Below, in pieces: positions 1-5,279 of a stretch of DNA of 5,279 nucleotides. How positions within the stretch are numbered: position 1 is the first letter of the stretch; each line of letters starts with the position of its first letter. The translations under genes were made by a program, and so were the position numbers. The DNA lies in the NCBI GenBank assembly GCA_002702965.1, contig PADE01000262.1:1-5279 (forward strand), in the 5' to 3' direction. Below the pieces are notes generated by a model that did not search any database, was not told where the DNA came from, and saw only the letters and a list, made by a program, of their open reading frames with translations. The stretch comes from Planctomycetaceae bacterium (GTDB lineage: Bacteria > Planctomycetota > Planctomycetia > Pirellulales > Pirellulaceae).

Positions 1-272
1 CCTTCGGATAGCGCCCGAATCTCATCGGACGTCGTTGGATCATAGGTGAGGATGCCGTCGGATTGCAGCGTCAAGGTTGCACCGGAAGCCAATACGATCT
101 CTTGGCCTACATCGGCGCTGTTACCATCGAGTTCATTGACCGAGAGCGTATCATCTTGATCGGGATCCGAGTCGACGCCCTCTCCCGTGTTATTGGTAAT
201 GACGTTCCGCTGGATCAAGGTTGCTTTATCTGTCAGGTAGCTGTTGTCGACCGCGTCCGGATCATCATTGAC
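1..272 (-). repeat. Cadherin/Ig-like repeat 4, truncated by the window edge, different subtype
   Basis: Residues 1670 to at least 1759. It has VNDDPDAVDNSYLTDKATL, GEGVDSDPDQDDTLSVNELD (1699-1718), IVLASGATLTLQSDGILTYD (1728-1747) and RALSEG. The 'GVDSDPDxDDTLSV..LDGN...G..I.LASGA.LTL..DG.LTYDP' plan is that of VCBS/tandem-95 units and differs from repeats 2 and 3. The repeat array, and the gene, continue past base 1. Confidence 0.85.
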
Positions 273-3200
273 ACCCGTCACGGTGATCGTGACCGTCCCA
301 TCGATCTCACTCAGAGTGTCGTTGCTATCGGTCGCGCGGTAGGTAAACGTCACGTCGGCGGTGCTTCCTTCGCTCAGTTCCTGGAAGTCGGGGCCGGGAT
401 CGAAGGTGAACGTTCCATCGCCATGATCCGTTACCGAGCCTTCGCCCGTTTCCGCAAGATCGTCGACGATTTCATAGGTGAGGTTGCTCCCGTCATCGTC
501 CGAGTCGATGTCGCTTCCCGCAAAAGCGGTCGGTCCAACCGGATCGCCATCCTCTTGTGCGAAAATAGTCTGGTCGTTCGCGAGCGGGGCATCGTTCTTT
601 CCGGTGACGGTAATCGTCACCACGCCCAGATTACTCGTTGGGTCGTGTTGATCGGTTGCCGTATAAGAGAAAGTGACGTTTCGGGTTTCTCCGATCGCCA
701 GGTTCTGGAAATCACCGGCCGGATCGAAGGTGAAAGTCCCGGCAGCGTCGGCCGAAACGACACCTTCCAGCGGTTGCTCGATGATCGCGTAGGACAATGT
801 CGACTGATCATCGTCGCTGTCGATATCGTCCGCCGGGAATAGATCGGTAACGGTCTCACCGTCCTCCTCGGCAGTCAGTGTCCCGTCATTGGCGTCGGGG
901 GCGTCATTGACACCCGTGACCGTCACGGTCACCGTCGCCGGCAGCGACGGTAGCGCGCCATCGTCGATTTGATAGGTGAATTGATCATCGATTACCTCGG
1001 CAACCGCCAGACCCTGGAGATCCTCTGAGCCGGTCGGGTCATAACTGAATTGACCGTCCGGATCGATGTCGACGAGCGCACCCAGCACGCTCGTCGTATT
1101 GTCGAGGGGGCGGAGAACCGTCACCGTGTCGCCATCGGGATCGCTGTCATTGTCCAGCAGCGAACGTCCCGGTGTCCTGTCGAGAGACGTATCCTCATCG
1201 GTGGCGAACGCATCGTCATCTGCGACCGGTGGAGTACCGGGGAGAATTTCGATCTGATAATCTTCCACTTCACCTTCGGCGGCGACGCCCGACGGCAGCA
1301 GATTGCCAGACAGGCTGAAGCGGAAACGAGCGTAAGTGATGCCCGTCGAGGCATTGTCTGGGGTATCGACGATCAAGAAATTCTCACCCGGATTCAACAA
1401 CTGGCTGGTAAAGATCTGCTCGCCCGGGTCATCCCAGTCGCCGTCTCCCTTGAAATCGATCCAGGCATCCAGGTACCCGATTCGCGAGGCGATCACCGTG
1501 ATCGGTGTATCGAGGTGTTGGTTGAAGATTCCGGTATCTGCCTCAAGGTCCCGGACAAGTCCGCGTACACCATCTTCATCATCATTCTCGTTATCCTGGT
1601 CGTCCGCGTCGGCCGCTGCCGAGGGGACGCCGTTGATTTCTGCATCGACGTATTCACCCAGCGACATGCCTTCTACCACGACGTGTCGGGCCCCACCATC
1701 AACGAAGAGGGTCTCGTACTCGAGGCCTATTTCGTTGGGCGCGTCGCCGTAATCGAGTTCGACCCCGTCGGTCAGAATCGTAAACTTGGTTTCGTTCGAA
1801 GACTGATTGGCCAGTAACGCATTGCCCGCTTTATCGGCGATTGCCTCGACGAAGAAGTTTTCCAGATCACCCCCGATACCGTCGATGCCGTTGACGAAGT
1901 AAGTGTCACCACCGCGCGGAGTGAATGCCACATTCTCGAGCACACTCTCACCTACAGCCGTGATAATCACCGCCGCAAATTGATTGGCATCAAAGGAAAC
2001 GCCGGGAATGAAGGGCAGCGTCACGGCACCGCCGGGAACTCCCGTCTGGCTCAGCGTGCTGCCGCTGACATCGACCGTGTGGTGCGCGGTGTCAAACAGA
2101 GCGATGCTGCCGTTGCCGAGGTACACAGGATCCAGGTCCAGATCGGCCGCGGCGATGGCCTGAACGACTTTGGCCGCCAACTGGTCGTCTGAATCGCCGA
2201 CTTTGAATTCGAGCACAACGTTGCCGTCTGCTACTTCACCCTCAGAGTTAAACTCGAAGGTCACCACGTGATCCTCGCCGGCCAGATTGCCGAGCTGGAA
2301 CGTCTCGCCGTCGGAGACTCCACCGAATGTGCCGATTTTTTCGACCTCGGTTCGTGTCGCATCGACCACGTGGTCCCTGCCGACGCCCAGTTCGACGACG
2401 CCATCGCCGCGATTGACGGGCTGCAAGTTCACCACGTCGGCATTCGAAATGGCCTCGATCAACCGCTCTGCCAATTCATCGACCGTGTCGGTAAGCTGGA
2501 ATACGATCGGATAGGCTCCGGGTGCAATACCCCTCGCCGGGTCGTCATTAGCAAGGTCTTGCTGTTCAAACTCAAATGGCAGGTCGCTGCTCATCACCCC
2601 CTGAACACCGGTCACCCCGGGAATACCACCGCCGTCATTGGTGGGGTCAGCCGCGACGTCGTTTTCCGCGACGAACGTCCCCTCGATATTGATCGCCTCC
2701 ACAATGACACCCGAAGTCGTCGTCGCGGCATCGAGGTCGATTGTCAGTAACAAGTTGACATCGTCGAAAACGGCGGCTGCGGCCCCATTGGTCTGCGCTC
2801 CGGTTTGCACAAACTCGACCACGGTGCCGTTGTAATCGCGGTCGCCGACAATCGATAGCGCAGTGTCTAACTTATTGGGTTCGGGGAACGTCAGGCGAAG
2901 GCCCGTGTCCCGAACACCGTCATCAATCGTGAAGAATTGGCCATCCGCGACTCCACCCACGCCAGTAGCAGCCAGTTCGGGCACGACTAGCGAGAGCGGT
3001 CCGGGCAAGTGAATCTGCGTGGAACCGGTAACACCTGGTGTTCCCGAGGAAGTTAGACCTGCGGCGTCGGTCGTGTCGACTGTATGGCTCGGGTCACCAC
3101 CTACGTGAACTTGCCCTTGTCCCAGATTCGTAGCCGTTAGGCCGAGTGGTTGGGCCGCGATGTGGGTCGTGATCCGATCGGCGATGTCTTCGGTGGAGTC

Positions 3201-5279
3201 GGCACGCGAATACTCAATCACTAAATCATTCAGGTCGGTATCGCCCGATTCGGGATAACTGTCCTCGAAGGTGAAGATGGTAGCTTCGGTGTCGTGCGTG
3301 ATCTCGAACGAATCACCGTCGAGAATGGGCTGTGCGGTTCCCGATTGGGTCAACGGACCGAACGTCGTATCGACCGTGAATCCCGTGGGCGCCCCGACGT
3401 GTATTCGTCCATCGCCAAGGTACTTGGGCGCCAACCCGATGTTCGCTTCGGCAAACGCATCGACGGTTGCCTGGGCGACCTCGTCGATGCTGCTGGCCTG
3501 CGAGATGTCGATCCGAATCCGGCCTGGGTTTCTTAGATCCGCGGGATCGTCGGCGTCGTATTCAAAGATCACGGGAATGCTGACCGGCCGTTGGATGATC
3601 AGCAGATCCTCGTCTTCGACTCCATCGTCAGGCACAATCAGTGTCAGTGTTTCCGCGACGTGCAGACTGTAACCGGTGTCGTATTCGAAGGTGACCGTGT
3701 TGTCAGACTGATCCTGGACGAACATCGATTCGCCATCCCGGAAGTGGCTGCCGTCCTGGGCAGTGAACACGAATCGGTCGCGGTTGTTCAACTGGATGAC
3801 ATAGACGCTCTCGTCTTCCCAGAAACCGGAGATATGCGTCAGACGAATCGTGTTACCCAGCGGGTCGAAGTGGTAGAGGTAATCTTCTCCTTCGGTCAAC
3901 AGTTGACCGTTCTGGACCAGTGTGATCTTCTGCGAAGTCACCGTGCTGGGGTCGACACCGATTCCGCGTTCGCTCGCATTCAAATTCGAACCGTCGGTGA
4001 ATTGCACCGAGAGATGAGTTAAATCGCCGGTCGCCAACTGAACCACCGTGGCCGTCGGATCCAAGTCGACACCGTCGGCATCGTTGTCACGGGGATTGAT
4101 CAATGTCGCGGTTGGGCCGTTGAAGTCCGCGCGGTCCACACCACCGCGGTCGATAAACACGTTGGATCCAAACCCATCCGGGGGATCGACGTCCGGGTCG
4201 TCGACCCGCAACTGCCCAAATCCATCCCGGCCGGGTGCCAACAGCGGCGAGGGAGTGATCTCCAGGGACTCCTTGACGGTGACCAGTGAATCCCGGTCTT
4301 CCAGAGAATTGATCGAACTGTCGATAGCGCGCGATTCGGCGGCCGGATAGAAATTCTGGTCTCCGCTGTTGAAGAACAGGGGTTCGTCGGTACCGAGCGT
4401 GAGATTAAAACTTTCGTTGAGCGAATCGATTCCCTCGAAATCAATGACGCTATGCTGGAACAGTGAGGCACCCATGATCGTCGACGATGACGAGGGGGCG
4501 ACCTGAACTCCGTACTCCAGATTGGAGAGTACGTTGTTCAATAGTGTTGGCGAGGCGGCTTCCGAAACCAGGATGCCCCGTTCGGGCATCAGGCCATTGA
4601 TGTTGTTACCGCCGCCTAGGCTGGGGCGCATCGAAAATGGGTTGCTGTCGATCACCCCGTCGGCGTTCCAGTCGCCCTCGTCGAGCGTGATGTTGGCCGC
4701 ACCTTCCACAAACACATACTGTTCGGCCGTCGCCCGCACTCCCGTGCCGGGTGGAACCGGGTATGCCCCGCGGCTGGGATCGTAATCATGGCCAAAGTTC
4801 TGATCGTTGTAGTCGACGTTCGTGGGCTGATTGTGGCGAGGTCCACCGGCCGTCGCGCCTCGGAAGCCACCCAGCGGTGTGGCGCTCAGCGAATCGCCAA
4901 ACTCCGTCTGAATTGCATCCGCTACAACAACGGCTATTTCCGGTGAGTAATATCCGGGGCCACGATTGTTGCCACCGATCGCCGTGTTGTCGTAGGCGAT
5001 GGCGATGTGTCCGGCTGCCACACCGGCACAGCCAGGGCCTAAACAGGGATCAACCACCGGGGCCGAAAGAGCGTCCATTTCGAAGACGACCGTGCGTTCT
5101 CGATCGGAGACGGTAAACGTAGTACCGTCTAGAATCGCCGCGCCCGGAACGCTTACGATTGCCCAGTCCCGTTGCGCCAATACGTTGATCTCGATCGTAT
5201 ACTCGCCGTGGCTCGCAGGTCCCTGGCGGCCGCCGAGGCTCAGCGCGCTGTACTCGCTGTTCTCCCGACCGCTGATGCC
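1..5279 (-). CDS. Internal fragment of a giant secreted or surface multi-domain repeat protein (GEVED and cadherin/Ig-like repeats), both ends missing
   Basis: I translated the minus-strand frame whose codons begin at base 5279 from end to end and found 1759 sense codons with no stop. Two bases of a further Gly codon remain at bases 2-1. Recognisable domains run through the whole length in this one frame, so there is no frameshift. In-frame Met codons occur (residues 68, 217, 231, 269, 519, 896, 1205), but none is a credible start because domain sequence continues upstream. Order: DG/VD copy A, beta-helix-like segment, Ig-like unit, five DG/VD copies, second Ig-like unit, GDAP segment, GEVED domain, four cadherin-like repeats. 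By hand count it is highly acidic, with about 12 Lys and 2 Cys. No membrane segment, signal peptide or sorting signal is visible; these would lie at the missing termini. The fold types imply an extracellular, probably calcium-stabilised adhesin or structural protein. The exact role is unknown, and a large polymer-binding or matrix protein is equally possible. Confidence 0.95.
273..599 (-). repeat. Cadherin/Ig-like repeat 3
   Basis: Residues 1561-1669, about 109 long. It has KNDAPLANDQTIFAQEDGD, AGSDIDSDDDGSNLTYEIVD (1587-1606), GTFTFDPGPDFQELSEG (1622-1638), VTFTYRATDS (1643-1652) and GTVTITVTG (1661-1669). It is slightly longer than repeat 2 through an acidic loop, AETGEGSVTDHGDG. It is likely a duplicate of repeat 2 or the reverse. 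Confidence 0.9.
600..911 (-). repeat. Cadherin/Ig-like repeat 2
   Basis: Residues 1457-1560, about 104 long. It has VNDAPDANDGTLTAEEDGET, ADDIDSDDDQSTLSY (1483-1497), GTFTFDPAGDFQNLAIGE (1514-1531), VTFSYTATD and VVTITVTG. It is closest to repeat 3: both share DIDSDDD, TFTFDP.xDFQ.L and VTITVTG. The pair also shares DNA, with 14 identical bases at 721-734 and 397-410. Confidence 0.9.
912..1232 (-). repeat. Cadherin/Ig-like repeat 1 (tandem-95/VCBS style)
   Basis: Residues 1350-1456, about 107 long. Order: PPVADDDAFATDEDTSL, LLDNDSDPDGDTVTVL (1374-1389), GQFSYDPTGSEDLQGL, FTYQIDDG (1434-1441) and ATVTVTVTG (1448-1456). These match the 'P.A.DD...DEDT...NDSDPDGD...YDP...F.Y...D.....VTVTV.GVNDAP' plan. 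The Asp clusters at the repeat junction are typical calcium sites of cadherin-like folds. Confidence 0.9.
1242..1559 (-). other. GEVED domain
   Basis: Residues 1241-1346. Family hallmarks appear in order: YLDAWIDFKGDGDWDDPGEQ (1269-1288), LLNPGENFLIVDTP (1294-1307), TYARFRFSL (1315-1323) and the name-giving GEVEDYQIEI (1336-1345; GEVEDY at bases 1257-1274). This is a beta-sandwich domain of bacterial extracellular proteins, usually near Ig-like or cadherin-like repeats as here. Its ligand is not established to my knowledge. The Asp-rich loop GDGDWDD may bind a metal ion. No key residue appears to be missing. Confidence 0.85.
1560..1766 (-). other. GDAP...DDEDGV segment preceding the GEVED domain
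   Basis: Residues 1172-1240. LDYGDAPNE (1175-1183), then FVDGGARHVVVEGMSLG and YVDAEINGVPSAAADADD, ending in a strongly acidic run that includes NENDDEDGV (1230-1238). I recall this 'LDFGDAP ... GARH ... DDEDGV' block as a common companion of GEVED domains in bacterial surface proteins. The acidic run, 10 of 14 residues Asp or Glu or Asn around 1224-1236, is a plausible calcium-binding linker. Confidence 0.75.
1767..2000 (-). other. Second Ig-like (Big_5-type) unit
   Basis: Residues 1094-1171. The strand FAAVIITAVGESVLENVAF (1101-1119) is followed by DTYFVNGIDGIGGD, and then NFFVEAIADKAGNALLANQ (1141-1159). The last string has the 'VxxIxDxAGNxLxxN' look of bacterial Ig-like Big_5 domains. 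TKFTIL (1164-1169) leads straight into the GDAP segment. Assignment rests on this motif alone. Confidence 0.6.
2001..2318 (-). repeat. DG/VD module copy E
   Basis: Residues 988-1093. Blocks in order: VSDGETFQLGN (988-998), HVVTFEFNSEG (1004-1014), NVVLEFKVGD (1020-1029), helix SDDQLAAKVVQAIAAADL (1030-1047), YLGNGSIALF (1053-1062), HHTVDVSG (1066-1073) and LSQTGVPGG (1076-1084). It is complete and close in plan to copy C. It is the last of the tandem run before the second Ig-like unit. Confidence 0.8.
2319..2600 (-). repeat. DG/VD module copy D2 (lacks the DGxxFxI opening)
   Basis: Residues 894-987. It starts at the second strand, LPFEFEQQD (900-908). YPIVFQLTD (923-931) is followed by the helix TVDELAERLIEAISNAD (932-948). 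The signature half is clear: RGDGVVELGVGRDHVVDAT (957-975), then KIGTFGG. Spacing from helix to VD matches copies B, C and E. The missing opening suggests loss or a misplaced boundary with D1. Confidence 0.7.
2601..2948 (-). repeat. DG/VD module copy D1 (degenerate)
   Basis: Residues 778-893. It opens with ADGQFFTIDDG (778-788) and LRLTFPE (794-800), and closes with GGIPGVTG (884-891), like copies C and E. The middle differs, with VVEFVQTGAQ, an Ala-rich patch and LLLTIDLDAATTTSGVIV (843-860). The helix and VD blocks cannot be aligned convincingly. It could be an eroded copy or an unrelated domain set between two module ends. Confidence 0.5.
3000..3326 (-). repeat. DG/VD module copy C (most regular copy)
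   Basis: Residues 652-760. All blocks are present in order: ILDGDSFEI (652-660), ATIFTFEDS (666-674), strand NDLVIEYS (684-691), helix DSTEDIADRITTHIAA (694-709), then LGQGQVHVGG (719-728), HTVDTT (732-737), LTSSGTPGVTG (742-752) and a closing HLPG. At about 109 residues it is a good template for the module. It abuts copy B without a linker. Confidence 0.8.
3327..3743 (-). repeat. DG/VD module copy B (with internal insertion)
   Basis: Residues 513-651. FRDGESMFV (513-521) and NTVTFEYD (527-534) form the opening strands. An insertion with the acidic stretch PDDGVEDEDLL follows, then a second strand VIFEYD (570-575). The helix SSIDEVAQATVDAFAEANI (596-614) leads to APKYLGDGRIHVG and then FTVDTTFGPLTQSG (634-647). 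These blocks align in order with copies C, D2 and E. The repeated EYD strand suggests two opening halves fused by a partial duplication. Confidence 0.75.
3744..4130 (-). other. Ig-like (Big_5-type) module beginning with an acidic DxDxDGxD loop
   Basis: Residues 384-512. DNDADGVDLDP (398-408) fits DxDxDGxD spacing, as in calcium loops of thrombospondin type 3 repeats. Strands follow: THLSVQFTDG (421-430), SQKITLVQNGQLL (449-461), YLYHFDPLGNTIRLTHI (467-483) and SVYVIQLNNRDRFVF (491-505). The pattern 'xDYxYxFDPxxNTIRL ... YVIQLNN' resembles bacterial Ig-like domains of the Big_5 kind. This fits a stalk or spacer unit. The fold is inferred from strand pattern only. Confidence 0.6.
4131..4259 (-). 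other. Connector after the beta-helix (RVDDPDVDPPDGFG / DRGGVDR)
   Basis: Residues 341-383. It contains APGRDGFGQLRVDDPDVDPP and VFIDRGGVDR. I recall segments of this kind between a beta-helix and an Ig-like module in large planctomycete surface proteins, but cannot name a Pfam family. Acidic and Pro/Gly-rich, it is probably a capping or spacer element. Confidence 0.5.
4260..4739 (-). other. Beta-helix-like segment with an EF-hand-like loop
   Basis: Residues 181-340. Short hydrophobic strands separated by Asn/Gly turns, such as NNINGLMPERGILVSEAA, PTLLNNVLSNLEYGVQV and STIMGASLFQHSVID, look like rungs of a right-handed parallel beta-helix (PbH1 style). It closes with NFYPAAESRAIDSSINSL, which matches my recollection of the 'YYPAAGSPAIDSS' ending of bacterial beta-helix regions. 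Near the start, DWNADGVID (203-211) has the DxNxDGxxD spacing of an EF-hand or dockerin-type calcium loop. In known proteins such helices bind or cleave polysaccharide. No catalytic residues can be assigned here, so a structural or binding role is the safer reading. Confidence 0.6.
4740..4859 (-). other. Gly/Pro/Asn/Tyr-rich linker
   Basis: Residues 141-180. The composition is dominated by G, P, N, D and Y (for example NQPTNVDYNDQNFGHDYDP), with little hydrophobic patterning. It probably forms an extended connection between copy A and the beta-helix-like segment. No family is recognised. Confidence 0.5.
4860..5135 (-). repeat. DG/VD module copy A (diverged), carrying the only two cysteines
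   Basis: Residues 49-140. It opens with ILDGTTFTV and VVFEMD (64-69), matching the first half of the later copies (DGxxFxI, then a TFEFD-like strand). The likely helix, SPEIAVVVADAIQTEF (112-127), ends in ATPLGG, comparable with the helix and LG turn of copies B, C and E. The VD half seen in other copies is absent. Between the strands sits an insertion with CLGPGC (79-84), whose cysteines are the only two in the fragment, followed by a Gly/Asn-rich stretch. The relation to the other copies is by eye and is the weakest of the set together with D1. Confidence 0.55.
5136..5279 (-). other. N-terminal edge of the fragment: end of an unassigned beta-rich unit
   Basis: Residues 1-48. The stretch contains GEYTIEINVL (25-34), an alternating strand that resembles the last strand of a small beta-sandwich such as a pre-peptidase C-terminal (PPC) type domain. 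Only its end is in the window, so the family assignment is a guess. It leads directly into DG/VD copy A. Confidence 0.35.

Noticed and set aside
63..842. Plus-strand open frame of 259 codons
   Set aside because: It is antisense to cadherin-like repeats 2-4, whose minus-strand frame shows clear family motifs. The product has no recognisable domain. The Asp-rich minus-strand codons (read as gtc/atc on plus) rarely create plus-strand stops.
916..932. Perfect inverted repeat with 8-base arms, a possible operator or hairpin
   Set aside because: It is explained by alternating Val-Thr codons (VTVTV) at the end of repeat 1, deep inside the coding region.
1050..1817. Plus-strand open frame of 255 codons
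   Set aside because: It is antisense to the GEVED domain, the GDAP segment and repeat 1. The stretch of Ile/Val/Leu near its middle is the mirror of the acidic DDEDGV run, not a real membrane segment.
2403..2411. RGD tripeptide (residues 957-959), a possible integrin-type motif
   Set aside because: It occupies the conserved LGxGxI turn position of the DG/VD module, where other copies have LGDG, LGQG and LGNG. It is most likely chance.
3271..4022. Overlapping plus-strand open frames (3271-3672, 3294-3536, 3591-4022)
   Set aside because: Composition is Ser/Pro/Arg-rich and they overlap each other in different frames, opposite DG/VD copies B and C and the first Ig-like module. They are shadows.
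4100..4471. Minus-strand open frame in another register, and similar ones at 617-859, 1121-1354 and 4652-4870
   Set aside because: They lie inside the main gene on the same strand in a different frame, with Arg/Ser/Thr-rich products and no motif.
4260..4739. Polysaccharide lyase or pectinase activity from the beta-helix-like region
   Set aside because: Only a few rungs are visible and no catalytic residues can be pointed out. The fold alone does not support an enzyme call.

Overview
The window is the interior of one very large gene read on the minus strand. A single frame stays open from base 5279 down to base 1: 1759 complete codons plus two bases of the next, with no stop, no visible start and no intergenic DNA. 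Both ends of the gene lie outside. I saw no RNA gene, mobile element, CRISPR array, promoter or terminator. The long open frames on the plus strand are antisense shadows.

The encoded fragment looks like an extracellular or cell-surface repeat protein. By hand count it is very acidic (about 310 Asp+Glu against about 65 Arg+Lys), nearly free of lysine (about 12), and has only two cysteines. From N to C terminus, with residues numbered from the window edge at base 5279, it holds: the end of an unassigned beta-rich unit (1-48); copy A of a degenerate module called here the DG/VD module (49-140); a linker and a beta-helix-like segment with an EF-hand-like loop (141-340); a connector (341-383); an Ig-like strand module that starts at a DxDxDGxD acidic loop (384-512); five more DG/VD copies in tandem (513-1093); a second Ig-like unit (1094-1171); a 'GDAP...DDEDGV' segment (1172-1240); a GEVED domain (1241-1346); and four cadherin/Ig-like repeats of the tandem-95/VCBS style, the last cut by the window edge (1350 onward).

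This mix of modules, intermediate-to-high GC, and a gene well over 5 kb suggest a planctomycete of the Rhodopirellula/Pirellulaceae type. That is inference from remembered family style, since no taxonomic marker is present. A function in adhesion, matrix or cell-surface structure is likely. No catalytic domain is visible. The item most worth following up is the DG/VD module, a run of about six diverged copies that I cannot match with confidence to a named family.
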